Counted from the stretch's first letter, positions 1 to 9,715 are shown. The stretch is DNA of 64,000 bases from Lishizhenia sp965656535 (GCA_965656535.1 CBFHKX010000001.1:558001-622000); one strand, 5' to 3'. Made by a program: numbers and translations. The notes: generated by a model from the letters alone, not told the origin.

Positions 1-23
1 TTGGTTCATTTATCTATCTCTTT

Positions 24-659
24 TTACCACTTATATCCAACTCCTAAAGAGAAGTAATGATTAGTCATTATCCAATCTTGTTTAAAGCCTATGTTGTAGT
101 CACTGAAGTTGTATGTATATGCTGCTCTAATGAGTATTTCTTTGTTTTTAAAAGGTAAAATTGCACCTAACGCACCCAAAGCAGATAGATTTGAATACGT
201 ATTTGATTTTGTGCTAACTGCACCTAATTCCTGTCCATTTCTAACTTTGTTTCCTTCTTCTCGTAAAGTGAGGTTTACGTTAAACTGCGGACCAAGTTCT
301 GTAAAACCCTTAGCCTTAGAGCCAAAATTGAAACGCGCAGTTACAGGTATAGCTATTGTATGAAATGCATATTTGATATTCTCTAGCTTTTCGTCAAAGC
401 TTAAGGTTCTGCTTTCTGCGGTTAGATTAGTTCTAGTATAGCCTAAACCCGCAACTAAATTTACTTTACTTTCTTTAAATGATGTGTGATAGATGCCAGC
501 TCCAAAACCAATACCATTAGAAATATTTGGATTATCAGTAGCACTATAATTTATAGAGAACCTAGCTTCGTTAAAAATTTGGCTTGGATTTTTTACGGTT
601 TGTGCTTGTCCAACAAAAGCAATTAATAAAAATGCGAAGTTAGATAAGTAAGTTTTCAA
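24..659 (-). CDS. Outer-membrane beta-barrel protein (porin-like)
   Basis: A 211-residue protein with an N-terminal signal peptide (about residues 1-19, ending in GQAQ). The rest is alternating polar/hydrophobic strands ending in an aromatic (GVGYKW), the usual C-terminal signature of outer-membrane barrels. Its size fits the small eight-stranded Bacteroidota outer-membrane barrel families. It probably sits in the outer membrane, but no ligand or function can be deduced. It is transcribed leftwards and separated from the ATPase gene to its right by about 100 bp, so it may be its own unit. The family call is an inference from composition and length; the signal peptide and C-terminal aromatic are seen directly. 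Confidence 0.7.
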   Translation of the reverse strand: MKTYLSNFAFLLIAFVGQAQTVKNPSQIFNEARFSINYSATDNPNISNGIGFGAGIYHTSFKESKVNLVAGLGYTRTNLTAESRTLSFDEKLENIKYAFHTIAIPVTARFNFGSKAKGFTELGPQFNVNLTLREEGNKVRNGQELGAVSTKSNTYSNLSALGALGAILPFKNKEILIRAAYTYNFSDYNIGFKQDWIMTNHYFSLGVGYKW

Positions 660-762
660 AATAAAGTTGGTTTTATGCTTAAACGTAAAGTTAGATTAAA
701 ATTTAAACTTGCTTCAATTCAACACTTTGATAAAAATCAATTTAACGTAATTATAAACTTCT

Positions 763-2427
763 CTACAACCCGAAAACGCCTAACAAACCTCTCGCAATAT
801 CTCCAATCATATCTGCATCCGTGGTAGTTCTTCTTCTGGTAGAAGTTCTCTTTCGGGTGCTTCTTCTTTTTGTTGTAGAAGGTCTTCTACGGTTTTGTCT
901 TTCTCGCTCTGCTTTTGCGCGTTCTCTTTCTTCTTCTCGCTCTAATTTAGCTTGGCGTTTTTCCCACTCTTTTTCTTCTTTAATTCTGCGGGCTTCTTCT
1001 TTTTTGCGCAGTTCTTCTTCCTCTTTTTCTCTTATTGCTTTAAGTTCTGCAATTCTTGCATCTTCTTTGGCTTGTTTTATTTTGTCTGTTAAGATTTCGT
1101 AGGCAGATTCACTATCAATTTCTTCGTTATATTTGTCTCTAATTTCAGATGTTTTAATAACATTATCTACCTCTAAAGGAGACAATACGTCCATTCTTGT
1201 AGCAGGTGCTCTGCATAAAGTTGCTGCTAGCGGAGTTGGAATTCCTTTTTCGTTTAGTGCTGTAACCAGTGCTTCTCCAATACCGAGTTGAGTAATCAGT
1301 TCATCTGTATTATAAAAATCAGATAATGGATAGTTTTCTGCAGCTTTAGCTATGGCTTTTCTATCTTTCGCAGTAAATGCTCTTAAGGCATGCTGTACTT
1401 TTAAGCCCAATTGTGCCAAAACATCTTCTGGTACATCTTGCGGATTTTGTGTACAAAAGAAAATACCAACGCCTTTAGAGCGAATTAGTTTTATTATTGT
1501 TTCTATCTGGTCTAGTAATTCGTCTGTAGCTTCTTCAAAAACCAGGTGTGCTTCATCTATAAAAATACACAACTTTGGTTTGTCTGCATCTCCTTGTTCT
1601 GGAAAAGATCCATAAATTTCTGCCAATAAGCTCAACATAAAAGTAGAGAACAACTTGGGTTTATTTTGTATATCCATTAATCTAATAATAGATACCAAAC
1701 CATACCCATTTTCTGCGGTTCTTACCAAATCTTTTACTTCAAAAGAGCGTTCGCCAAAAAACTCATCTGCACCTTGTTGCTCAAGTTCAATTACTTTACG
1801 CATAATGGTAGAAACAGAAGCTCCCGAAATCATACCGTATTCTTCTTCAATAGCATCTTTACCGTCGCCATTAATATATTGTAATGATTTACGCAGATCT
1901 TTTAAATCAATTAAGGGCAAATTATTATCGTCGCAATACATAAACAGTAGCGATACTATACTGCTTTGGGTATCATTTAAACCTAGAATTTTAGAGAGTA
2001 AAATAGGTCCAAATTCCGATACTGTAGCCTTTAGGCGTGTACCTTTACCTTCTTGTGTTAAGGTCATTAATTCTACCGGCATAGGTTCTGCGTTGTACGG
2101 TATTCCAATAGAACCGTGTCGCCATTCTATATGCTTATTATTTTCTCCAGGTGCAGCTAAGCCAGATAAATCTCCTTTAATATCCATGAGTAAAGACGGA
2201 ACTCCTTTTTTAGAAAGCTCTTCTGCCATTACTTGTAAAGATTTGGTTTTACCCGTACCCGTAGCACCGGCAATAAGTCCGTGTCTGTTCAAGGTTTTTA
2301 GAGGTACTTTAATTAGCGCGTCTTCTACGGGTTCTCCGTTAAACATTGCTCCGCCTAGTGTAATACTATCGCCTTTAAATGTGTATCCTTTTTGTATATG
2401 TGCTTGTAGATCAGTTTTTCTTGCCAT
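763..2427 (-). CDS. HerA-like ATPase, DUF853 family
   Basis: The protein has a Walker A motif GATGTGKT near residue 53 and a Walker B-like stretch CIFIDEAH, as in the DUF853/HerA-FtsK family of hexameric DNA-translocase-like ATPases. The C-terminal about 100 residues form a highly charged Glu/Lys/Arg coiled coil followed by an Arg/Thr-rich stretch. A longer frame opens at 2484, but its first 19 codons run through the terminator at 2444-2469. The ATG at 2427 (MARKTDLQAH) matches the usual start of the family and is preferred. The cellular role of DUF853 proteins is not established. The gene lies just downstream of the dodecin gene on the same strand but behind its terminator, so it is probably transcribed separately. 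Confidence 0.8.
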   Translation of the reverse strand: MARKTDLQAHIQKGYTFKGDSITLGGAMFNGEPVEDALIKVPLKTLNRHGLIAGATGTGKTKSLQVMAEELSKKGVPSLLMDIKGDLSGLAAPGENNKHIEWRHGSIGIPYNAEPMPVELMTLTQEGKGTRLKATVSEFGPILLSKILGLNDTQSSIVSLLFMYCDDNNLPLIDLKDLRKSLQYINGDGKDAIEEEYGMISGASVSTIMRKVIELEQQGADEFFGERSFEVKDLVRTAENGYGLVSIIRLMDIQNKPKLFSTFMLSLLAEIYGSFPEQGDADKPKLCIFIDEAHLVFEEATDELLDQIETIIKLIRSKGVGIFFCTQNPQDVPEDVLAQLGLKVQHALRAFTAKDRKAIAKAAENYPLSDFYNTDELITQLGIGEALVTALNEKGIPTPLAATLCRAPATRMDVLSPLEVDNVIKTSEIRDKYNEEIDSESAYEILTDKIKQAKEDARIAELKAIREKEEEELRKKEEARRIKEEKEWEKRQAKLEREEERERAKAERERQNRRRPSTTKRRSTRKRTSTRRRTTTDADMIGDIARGLLGVFGL

Positions 2428-2437
2428 GGTACTAAAA

Positions 2438-2469
2438 TAAAAAAGAGTTCTGAAATATTTCAGAACTCT
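2438..2469 (-). terminator. Rho-independent terminator after dodecin gene
   Basis: A perfect inverted repeat (arms AGAGTTCTGAAAT and ATTTCAGAACTCT, 2444-2469) is followed on the minus strand by a run of T (A-run at 2438-2444 on the plus strand). It lies 30 bp past the dodecin stop and just upstream of the preferred start of the HerA-like gene. Confidence 0.75.
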
Positions 2470-2499
2470 ATGAGAATTAAACAAATAAAGTTGTTTTAT

Positions 2500-2703
2500 C
2501 TATTTATAAATTTGAAAAGTAATTTTAACGTTTACACGAAACTCTTTCACTTTTCCATTTTTTACTACGCAGCTTTGCTCTTGAACATAAACAGAAGAGA
2601 TATTCTTTACTGTTTTAGATGCTTCTGCAACTGCGTTTTTCGTTGCGTCTTCCCAGCTTTTAGATGAATTTGCCAGTACTTCAATAACCTTTAAAATTGC
2701 CAT
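2500..2703 (-). CDS. Dodecin
   Basis: A 67-residue protein that reads as dodecin along its whole length: start MAILKVIEVLANSSKSWEDA, then a helix and two beta strands ending in VNVKITFQI. Dodecins are cytoplasmic dodecamers that bind flavins (riboflavin, FMN, FAD) or CoA and buffer free flavin. Length is normal for the family. It is followed by its own hairpin terminator, so it is likely monocistronic or the end of a short transcript. Confidence 0.9.
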   Translation of the reverse strand: MAILKVIEVLANSSKSWEDATKNAVAEASKTVKNISSVYVQEQSCVVKNGKVKEFRVNVKITFQIYK

Positions 2704-2742
2704 AATGTGTTTTTTAGGAAAACACTGAAGATTTATTAAAAA

Positions 2743-3066
2743 TCAAAGAAGCGAACTTAAATCTTGTTTTTTGTTCAAGAAAGAAACCAATTGGTTTTTA
2801 TCTTGGTCAAAGTAATTGTAAATCAGAAAGTCAGTTAAATAATCTTTATATTCCTCTTTACTAATCTTTGGTAAATAAATAAAACCTCTTCCTTTTTTCT
2901 TATGTTTTATAAATTCTTTTTTTTCAAGAATTCGTACAATAGTAGAAACGGTATTATAAGCTGGCTTGGGATCTTTGTAAAGTAGAACAATATCTTTTAC
3001 AACTGCTTCTTTAAGTTCCCAAAGTCTAAGCATAACTTTTTCTTCTGCGGGTGTTAATCTTTCCAT
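2743..3066 (-). CDS. BlaI/MecI-type transcriptional repressor
   Basis: A 107-residue winged-helix protein. MERLTPAEEKVMLRLWEL and the segment YNTVSTIVRILEKKEFIKHKKKGRGFIY match the N-terminal DNA-binding domain of the BlaI/MecI/CopY family; the C-terminal dimerisation helix is short. Members repress beta-lactamase or copper-efflux operons and are usually paired with a BlaR1/M56 membrane peptidase. No such partner is beside it here: the next gene on the same strand (3145-4341) encodes a secreted C1 peptidase. The target is unknown. Confidence 0.8.
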   Translation of the reverse strand: MERLTPAEEKVMLRLWELKEAVVKDIVLLYKDPKPAYNTVSTIVRILEKKEFIKHKKKGRGFIYLPKISKEEYKDYLTDFLIYNYFDQDKNQLVSFLNKKQDLSSLL

Positions 3067-3144
3067 GTTTGCAAGTGTTTTTCAGTGCAAAGGTACCAAT
3101 TTTACTAGGAGCGCACAAAAAATTAACACCTTAATATACATAAA

Positions 3145-4341
3145 TTATAGTTGTAATTTCTTTCTGATTTCTTTGTTTAATGCGTCTTTATGCAAGTAGA
3201 TATTAATTGTTTTCCATTTAAAATAATTTTCAGAAACATATAGGTAACCCTCCGGATAATTTCCAGTTCCCCAAGAATTTTTCACTAAGAAATAATAGGT
3301 TCCATTATTTTCTTTGTAGAGTCCAGTAATGTGCATACCATGGTCATCTGTGGTTGTTTTATTGTCGTAACCAAGTTGTCTAAATGCAGGTGAGATGTCT
3401 TTTTCTGCTACAGGTGTAATAAATGCATTAGAAATTTTATCCGCTCCTCCGTCAGAAAAGTTTTTGTTGTCTTTACCAGAAACCTTAATCGTAGCTTCAT
3501 CCTCAGGTACAATACCTAAACCATTTCTAAAAGAGAATCCTTTCTCAGAAACATCTGCGCCCCAAGCAACGGTATATCCATTCTTAAGAGCAGTTTTGGT
3601 TGCTTCTACTAAATTATCTAGAGATACATTATAGCTTTCTCCCCAAGCCCAGTTATCCTGTATTGCCAAGAAACACTTTGCATTTTCTTTGTGATTTGTA
3701 AATGAAGTTAAAGAAACATAGTCGTCCATTTTTAAACCACTTTGATCGGCAAAAGACCGTGGTGTATATTCTTTTCCATTATAGTTAAAAGATGCAGGAA
3801 CTTCACCTAAATAAGCATCTAAAATGGCATTAAAACCATTCATCCATGCACTAGTTAAACCATTTTTTCCTATGCTAGACTTTATACCTTCTACATATCC
3901 CTCTAGACCGGCAAATAGTTCAGAGTGGTTATGAGATTCCATACCATAGTTCTTACCATTGTAAGCTTCGGAAGGCATTAAACCGTGGTTTCTAAATACC
4001 CATGGGATATCATGAAAAGCTCCTCCCTCAGAAAAATTGATTTTTCCATCCATTCGTATATACTTTTCAGCTTTTCCTTCGTATGCTTTTCGAGCAATGT
4101 ACATTTCAGATAATTGAGGTGCATTTTTTTTACCCATTCGAATCATTTCTGATTCGAAAAAAGATAAAGCAGAAAAACTCCAGCATGTACCGGTATATCC
4201 TTGAGATTGAACGGGAGTAGCATCTAGATGAGCTATTTTTTCAAATCTGTACTCGGAGTTTTCATTGTTCTTAGTAAATTCTTGCGCTTGAAATGTAAAC
4301 GCAACAGCTAAGGCGCTAAGGCTTGTAAATAATTTGTTCAT
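3145..4341 (-). CDS. Secreted papain-fold (C1) peptidase, bleomycin-hydrolase-like
   Basis: A 398-residue protein with a signal peptide (residues 1-19, ending FTFQAQ). The catalytic triad is visible: Cys in GTCWSFSALSFFESE, His in DDHGMHITGLY and Asn in VKNSWG. The motif order and length fit the C1B aminopeptidase (bleomycin hydrolase/PepC) group, and a signal peptide makes it periplasmic or exported. No type IX sorting domain is seen at the C-terminus. The enzyme class is clear; the natural substrate is not. Confidence 0.85.
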   Translation of the reverse strand: MNKLFTSLSALAVAFTFQAQEFTKNNENSEYRFEKIAHLDATPVQSQGYTGTCWSFSALSFFESEMIRMGKKNAPQLSEMYIARKAYEGKAEKYIRMDGKINFSEGGAFHDIPWVFRNHGLMPSEAYNGKNYGMESHNHSELFAGLEGYVEGIKSSIGKNGLTSAWMNGFNAILDAYLGEVPASFNYNGKEYTPRSFADQSGLKMDDYVSLTSFTNHKENAKCFLAIQDNWAWGESYNVSLDNLVEATKTALKNGYTVAWGADVSEKGFSFRNGLGIVPEDEATIKVSGKDNKNFSDGGADKISNAFITPVAEKDISPAFRQLGYDNKTTTDDHGMHITGLYKENNGTYYFLVKNSWGTGNYPEGYLYVSENYFKWKTINIYLHKDALNKEIRKKLQL

Positions 4342-4412
4342 ATATGAAAGATATTTACTTTAAATATAAGAATAAGAAAGAAACAAGAAAGGGTAATTAT
4401 ACGGCTGGTGAT

Positions 4413-5564
4413 TTATAAGGATAACACCCAACTTTCAAAGCCTAATGCTTTTAGTTGCTCTTTTGTATCAAGTGTTTGGTTGATAGTACCTACGCCATTT
4501 GCAGAAACCCGATAAAGTCCTTTATGCTTATCAAACACGTATGCAGCGAAACCTTCTTTTTTCAATTGCTTTACTAAAAAGTGGGCGTTGTTTTCATTGC
4601 TGAAACAACCTGTAATAACTTGAAAAGGAGCAGTTTTTTTATTTGATTCTTTGGTTTTTACCAGCTTTTTATCTTCTTTTTCAGATGAGTTGAGTTTCAG
4701 CTGTACGTACTTGTATTCGTCTAAATGATAGGCAAATAAATCAACATTTTTAGGCAATTTTTGCAGTTGTTCATTTAAGGGTATGAACGTAAGTGGTGCA
4801 ATGTCAAAATTGGTTTGTTGCGCTGTATATTTTTTTGTTTTACTTTGTTGAAAAGGGTTAAAGTCGCTACTTAAAAGAATACCCGATTGTAAAACATCTG
4901 TTCGCATCGGAATCCAAAATGTGTAGAAAGCGAGAGGAATAAAAACGGCTGCAGCTGCAATTTTCCAAAGACTTATTTTCTTTTTGGGAGCGTTAATCGC
5001 AACAATTGGAGCTGTCTTTTCTAGAGTATCAGCTTTTGTTTCTGCAATAAGCTCAGGTGTTTTTTCTTTAATTAACGTTTCTTTATCAGCTACCTCAGTT
5101 ATTGTTTCTTGAACTGTACGCGTTTCAGGTACGGCAAACTTTTGTTTTTCATCGGCAACGAAATGTACACTCTCTAATCCAAAAGAAGAAAGCAATAGAT
5201 TAAAAAACCGGTTTTGTTCAAAGTTTAGATTTCTCTCTTCATCCAAGTACAAAAAGCCAACTTTTTCTATTTCAATGCGCTTTCCAGCGCCGAGGTCTTT
5301 TTTCCATTCTGCACAAGTAGCTAATACAGCAGCATTGGCTTCGTCAAACGAAATAGCTTCTGTTTTCGACAAGTAATTTGCGAGTAAACCATCGTTGTTT
5401 ACCAAATTCGTATTAAAGGTTAATACTTTTTTTGGTGGAGTAATGATTCCTTTTTGAACATTAATTTGGGCCGTGCTTACATTTGCTACAAACCCTCCAA
5501 AAGAAGGAATGATAACACAATTGTGTCTTAACAAGAGGTGCGCTATGGCTAAATTAATTTGCAT
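4413..5564 (-). CDS. HU-CCDC81 and SPOR domain protein
   Basis: The N-terminal region (MQINLAIAHLLLRHNCVIIP and following) matches the prokaryotic HU-CCDC81 domain. A hydrophobic segment follows (KISLWKIAAAAVFIPLAFYTFW, about residue 200), and the C-terminus (from FQVITGCFSNENNAHFLVKQ to the end) is a SPOR domain. SPOR domains bind denuded peptidoglycan glycan strands at division sites, so the protein probably spans the inner membrane with the HU-like domain inside and SPOR in the periplasm. The frame opens three codons earlier with TTG; the ATG at 5564 is preferred. This architecture is common in Bacteroidota and is usually linked by inference to cell division or envelope work. Confidence 0.8.
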   Translation of the reverse strand: MQINLAIAHLLLRHNCVIIPSFGGFVANVSTAQINVQKGIITPPKKVLTFNTNLVNNDGLLANYLSKTEAISFDEANAAVLATCAEWKKDLGAGKRIEIEKVGFLYLDEERNLNFEQNRFFNLLLSSFGLESVHFVADEKQKFAVPETRTVQETITEVADKETLIKEKTPELIAETKADTLEKTAPIVAINAPKKKISLWKIAAAAVFIPLAFYTFWIPMRTDVLQSGILLSSDFNPFQQSKTKKYTAQQTNFDIAPLTFIPLNEQLQKLPKNVDLFAYHLDEYKYVQLKLNSSEKEDKKLVKTKESNKKTAPFQVITGCFSNENNAHFLVKQLKKEGFAAYVFDKHKGLYRVSANGVGTINQTLDTKEQLKALGFESWVLSL

Positions 5565-5629
5565 TCTTAACAAATATAGATAAATTGAATCAATTCTTTA
5601 CGAAAGTAACCGTTTTAGGTTTCCAAATT

Positions 5630-6361
5630 TTATAATAAATCCACTACTTTTTTCACATCTTCTGGGGTATCAATGTTAGGTGTTTCAATTTCTGTTTCTA
5701 CTACTCTGATTTTGAAGTTGTAATACATCCAACGTAATTGTTCTAAAGATTCTATTTGTTCTATAGCGCTAGGCGTTAAAGTAATTAATTGAAGCAATGT
5801 TTGTATTCTAAAGGCATATAATCCAATGTGTTTTAGAAAAGCAAACTCATTTAAAGCTGCAGTTTTGGCATGATGTATATTGGGTATTGGGCTTCTTGAG
5901 AAATAAAGTGCATTTTGATTTACATCTCTAATTACTTTGATACGGTTTGGGTTTTCTATATCCTCTTTTGACACATTTTTTGTAGCAAGCGTAGCAATCT
6001 CTACTTTATTTGATTTAAAAACACGAATAAGTTGAGCAAGCTGTGATGGATTAACTAGAGGTTCGTCTCCTTGTATGTTAATAATCACATCATAACCCTG
6101 ATACTTTTGAGCAACTTCTCCGCAACGATCTGTACCACTAGGATGATCGGCTTTTGTAAGTATAGCCTTTCCGCCAAAATTTTCCACAGTTTCCAGTATG
6201 CGTTCGTCATCTGTTGCAACAATTAAAGTATCTATTTCTTTGCACTTTAATGCGCCTTCGTAAACGCGTTGTATCATTGTTTTTCCCTTTAAATCTATTA
6301 ATGGTTTTCCAGGAAAACGGGTAGAATTGTATCTCGCAGGTATGATGCCTAAAACTTTCAT
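5630..6361 (-). CDS. kdsB: 3-deoxy-manno-octulosonate cytidylyltransferase
   Basis: KdsB activates Kdo with CTP to CMP-Kdo in the cytoplasm for lipopolysaccharide inner-core synthesis. The 243-residue protein has the nucleotide-binding start IIPARYNSTRFPGKPL, the motif ATDDERI, the metal-site region INIQGDEP and SGTDRCGE, all characteristic of KdsB. Length is normal. It diverges from dprA across 69 bp, so both promoters must lie in that gap. Confidence 0.95.
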   Translation of the reverse strand: MKVLGIIPARYNSTRFPGKPLIDLKGKTMIQRVYEGALKCKEIDTLIVATDDERILETVENFGGKAILTKADHPSGTDRCGEVAQKYQGYDVIINIQGDEPLVNPSQLAQLIRVFKSNKVEIATLATKNVSKEDIENPNRIKVIRDVNQNALYFSRSPIPNIHHAKTAALNEFAFLKHIGLYAFRIQTLLQLITLTPSAIEQIESLEQLRWMYYNFKIRVVETEIETPNIDTPEDVKKVVDLL

Positions 6362-6430
6362 GTGCCCAATTTAATATAAATTGTAAAATAAAAATGTTTG
6401 TGTATCTTTAATCTACCAATTTACAACTAG

Positions 6431-7531
6431 ATGGAAGATTATTCTCACCTCAAGCACGTGCTTGCGGTATCTCTACTTTACGGGGTAGGAAACAAAAAGG
6501 CCAAAGATTTAATTGCTTACTGTGGTAGTGCAGACGCTGTTTTCACTAAACATAAGAATGAGTTAGCACTCATACCGGGTATTGGTAAAAAAGGAATTGC
6601 GAAGTTAAATTTTAAGGAAGCGCTTCAGCGTGCTGATGAAGAGATGGAAGTAGTAAGCAAAATGGGTTGGAATGCCTTTACGTATCTAGGTAAAGATTAT
6701 CCAGACCGATTAAAACACTGCGTAGATAGTCCGCTTATTCTCTTTTCAAAAGGAAATACTGATTTTAGCTATAGAAAAACGGTTTCTATCGTTGGAACAA
6801 GAAATTGTACAGAGTATGGAAAAGGTATAGTAGATAATTTAATAGATACCTTTTCACAATTGGGTGTTCAAGTGATATCTGGTTTAGCATATGGTATTGA
6901 CGTATATGCGCACCGTGCGTGTTTAAAAAAGGAGATGTCTACTATAGGAGTTTTAGCCCACGGATTAGATAGGCTTTATCCCGCTCAACATGCAAATACT
7001 GCTAGAAAAATGGAAGAAAATGGAGGTGTACTCACAGAATTTTTGTCGGGCACAATCCCAGATAGAGAAAATTTTCCTACACGAAATAGAATTGTTGCAG
7101 GCATGGCTGATGCTACAATAGTTGTAGAAAGTGGAGAAAAAGGAGGGTCGTTAATTACGGCGTATATGGCAAACGATTACAACAGAGATGTATTTGCCTT
7201 TCCCGGAGATATTAACAAACCCTATTCAAAAGGGTGTAATGATATTATTAAAAAACAAAAGGCTCATTTGGCAACTTCGGCAGAAGATATATTGTATTTA
7301 ATGAATTGGAACCAAGAAGAAGTAGGAGCGATACAAACACAACTTTTTAACGATTTTACATCCGAAGAAGAAAAGATTGTGAATGCTTTGAGAGAAAAAA
7401 ACGAACAGAGTATTGATGAGCTATCTGGTAGATTAGCTCAACCAGTTTCTCAATTAAGTTCTATTCTATTAAGTTTAGAGTTTAGCGGAAATATTAAAAG
7501 TTTACCAGGAAAAAGGTATTTGTTGGTTTAA
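6431..7531 (+). CDS. dprA: DNA-processing protein DprA
   Basis: DprA loads RecA onto incoming single-stranded DNA during natural transformation. The 366-residue protein has an N-terminal helix-hairpin-helix/SAM-like region (ALIPGIGKKGIAKLNF), the Rossmann core (SIVGTRNCTEYGKG, SGLAYGIDVYAHRAC, GVLAHGLDRLYPAQH, FPTRNRIVAGMADATIVVE) and a C-terminal winged-helix-like region. All family landmarks are intact. It stands alone, divergent from kdsB and convergent with hflX. Confidence 0.95.
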   Translation: MEDYSHLKHVLAVSLLYGVGNKKAKDLIAYCGSADAVFTKHKNELALIPGIGKKGIAKLNFKEALQRADEEMEVVSKMGWNAFTYLGKDYPDRLKHCVDSPLILFSKGNTDFSYRKTVSIVGTRNCTEYGKGIVDNLIDTFSQLGVQVISGLAYGIDVYAHRACLKKEMSTIGVLAHGLDRLYPAQHANTARKMEENGGVLTEFLSGTIPDRENFPTRNRIVAGMADATIVVESGEKGGSLITAYMANDYNRDVFAFPGDINKPYSKGCNDIIKKQKAHLATSAEDILYLMNWNQEEVGAIQTQLFNDFTSEEEKIVNALREKNEQSIDELSGRLAQPVSQLSSILLSLEFSGNIKSLPGKRYLLV

Positions 7532-7640
7532 TTAGAATAAGCATTTAAATAGTTACTTAACGCTACACGACAACTGAGTGCACAGCGTATCTATGTCAAA
7601 GTGATTTGAATTAATTTTCTCCAATCTGAAATATTCATTA

Positions 7641-8840
7641 TTAATACAAGAAATTATGATACGGATATCTTTTCTCAAAAATAGTGCGTGTTTCTTTATA
7701 AAGTACACGTTTGAGTTCGTCTATATTTTCTTTATTTTCTGCCGAAATAAATACACACTTCGTATCATTCATTTTAGACATCCACTGTCTTTTCAGTTCT
7801 TCTAAAGAGTAGTTTTCTTTTGTTTTTGGTGCTAAATCATCTTCATCTTGTTTGATGTATGTGTAAGCATCAATTTTATTAAACACAAGAATAACGGGTT
7901 TTTCTTGCTTATCAATTTCATTTAAAGTGCTGGTTACAACGTTGTAATGATCTTCGAAATTAGGATGAGCAATGTCTAAGACATGGACTAAAATATCAGA
8001 CTCTCTTACTTCGTCTAACGTAGATTTAAAAGATTCTACAAGTTGATGTGGAAGTTTTCTTATAAAACCAACGGTATCAGAAAGCAAAAATGGCAAGTTG
8101 TCAATTACTACTTTTCTTACGGTAGTATCTAAAGTAGCAAAGAGTTTATTTTCTGCAAATACTTCAGATTTAGAGAGCATATTCATAATGGTACTCTTCC
8201 CTACATTAGTATAGCCAACTAGAGCAACTCTAACTAGCTGACCACGATTACCGCGTTGTACAGCTTTTTGTTTATCTATCTGTTTTAATTTTTTCTGTAA
8301 AAGAGATATTCTTTGGTTAATTATACGTCTATCTGTTTCAATCTGAGATTCTCCTGGTCCACGCATACCAATACCTCCTTTTTGTCTTTCGAGGTGAGTC
8401 CACATATTAGTTAACCTAGGAAGTAAATATTGGTATTGGGCTAATTCTACTTGTGTTTTTGCGTGAGAAGTTTGTGCTCTACTTGCAAAAATATCGAGAA
8501 TAAGGTTACTTCTATCTAAGATTTTAATTTCTAAAATACGCTCAATGTTTCTAAGTTGGGAAGGACTTAAATCATCGTCAAAAATAGCCATGTCAATATC
8601 ATGGGCATCAATATATTCTTTAACTTCTTGTATTTTTCCAGAGCCTAAAAATGTTTTTGGGTTTGGCGTGGTTACTTTTTGCAAGAATTTTTTGTGGGTT
8701 AGGGCACCTGCAGTTTCTGCTAAAAATTCTAATTCGTCTAAATATTCTTTTGCTTCTTGTTCTGTTTGATCTTGAGAAATCACACCGATTAAAACGGCCT
8801 TTTCTCCTTGTGCATCTTCTGTAATTAAGCCTACTTCCAT
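7641..8840 (-). CDS. hflX: Ribosome-associated GTPase HflX
   Basis: HflX splits stalled or stressed ribosomes. The 399-residue protein has the N-terminal HflX domain (NPKTFLGSGKIQEVKEYI), a glycine-rich linker (GGIGMRGPGESQIETDRR) and the G domain with P-loop GYTNVGKST, G3 DTVGF and G4 NKID. Length and motif order are normal. It follows the cytochrome c gene by 3 bp on the same strand, so the two, with the gene before them, form a likely three-gene unit. Confidence 0.95.
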   Translation of the reverse strand: MEVGLITEDAQGEKAVLIGVISQDQTEQEAKEYLDELEFLAETAGALTHKKFLQKVTTPNPKTFLGSGKIQEVKEYIDAHDIDMAIFDDDLSPSQLRNIERILEIKILDRSNLILDIFASRAQTSHAKTQVELAQYQYLLPRLTNMWTHLERQKGGIGMRGPGESQIETDRRIINQRISLLQKKLKQIDKQKAVQRGNRGQLVRVALVGYTNVGKSTIMNMLSKSEVFAENKLFATLDTTVRKVVIDNLPFLLSDTVGFIRKLPHQLVESFKSTLDEVRESDILVHVLDIAHPNFEDHYNVVTSTLNEIDKQEKPVILVFNKIDAYTYIKQDEDDLAPKTKENYSLEELKRQWMSKMNDTKCVFISAENKENIDELKRVLYKETRTIFEKRYPYHNFLY

Positions 8841-8843
8841 GTA

Positions 8844-9182
8844 TTATTTCGTGCGTAATGTTTGTACGTGAGTAACTAAAGAGTCTAGTTCTTGTTTGTT
8901 TTGTAATAAATCTTTGTAAGCCATCATACCGTTATTGTTGCCGTAAAGTATAATTTTTCGAATCTCTTGTTCCGAAAGCCTACTTTTTGATAAATCAGCA
9001 GCTCCACCTCTTTGGGCGTCACCTTTTTTACCGTGACAACTTTGGCAATAGGTCTTGTATAGCTTAATGCCCGTTTTGGGATTTTCTTGAACCAAATTTG
9101 CAGCCATTGAAGAGGAATGGTCTGTATTTCCACAGGCTATAAATAGTCCAACTAACGATATAAGTGCTATTCTTAGAACCAT
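8844..9182 (-). CDS. Small c-type cytochrome lipoprotein
   Basis: A single haem-binding CQSCH motif lies about residue 47, after a lipoprotein signal (LISLVGLFIACGN, lipobox Cys near residue 17). The remaining helix contains MMAYKDLL, whose Met is a candidate sixth haem ligand. The frame extends to a TTG at 9212, but the ATG at 9182 places the signal peptide correctly and leaves only a 10-bp overlap with the upstream gene. It is probably a periplasmic, membrane-tethered electron carrier working with the neighbouring membrane protein; the pathway is not known. Confidence 0.8.
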   Translation of the reverse strand: MVLRIALISLVGLFIACGNTDHSSSMAANLVQENPKTGIKLYKTYCQSCHGKKGDAQRGGAADLSKSRLSEQEIRKIILYGNNNGMMAYKDLLQNKQELDSLVTHVQTLRTK

Positions 9183-9610
9183 CCTGCTCCAACATTTCTT
9201 AGAAATGGCCAAGGAATAGCTAAGAAAATAACAATTAGGCCAAGTGCGTAAAATTGAAGTATTTTCTTGTGCTTTTGTATTTCATTAGGCCTTTTTTCAG
9301 CTTTCTTTCTTCCAATTGTAACAATTACAATAGCTGCAAGCATCATGGTAATGTGTTCTACGGTATAAAAACGCATTGGCATTTTCATGGCCATACCTTC
9401 AGGAACTTTAAGTAACCAATAATTGATATAAACAATTAGGCCAAGTAGTAATTGAATATGAAGTGAAATCATGGCAAAAAGATTAATCATCTTATCTTTT
9501 TTAAGGTATTCTCCCTTTCTAATTCCTGAAATTGCGTTAACAATCGCAATTATCAACAGAAGTAAAACCACGTATCTTAATCCTGAATGTGCTTTAACTA
9601 AAATATTCAT
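9173..9610 (-). CDS. Four-helix membrane protein, cytochrome-b-like
   Basis: A 145-residue protein with four predicted membrane helices. It has His residues in positions suited to haem ligation (KAHSGLRY in helix 1, SLHIQLLLG in helix 2, VEHITMM in helix 3). Bacteroidota genomes have a family of such short cytochrome-b-like proteins. Overlap with the cytochrome c lipoprotein gene suggests the two are translated together and may pass electrons. Haem binding is an inference from His placement only. Confidence 0.6.
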   Translation of the reverse strand: MNILVKAHSGLRYVVLLLLIIAIVNAISGIRKGEYLKKDKMINLFAMISLHIQLLLGLIVYINYWLLKVPEGMAMKMPMRFYTVEHITMMLAAIVIVTIGRKKAEKRPNEIQKHKKILQFYALGLIVIFLAIPWPFLRNVGAGWF

Positions 9611-9715
9611 TTTCTAATTTTTTTGTAAAGATAATGCTAATCTTTAAAGAAAGACGTGTAGCTTAAGTCAATCTTATACAATTTCTTAGCTTTCTGTGCT
9701 ATTTTAGAAAATAAA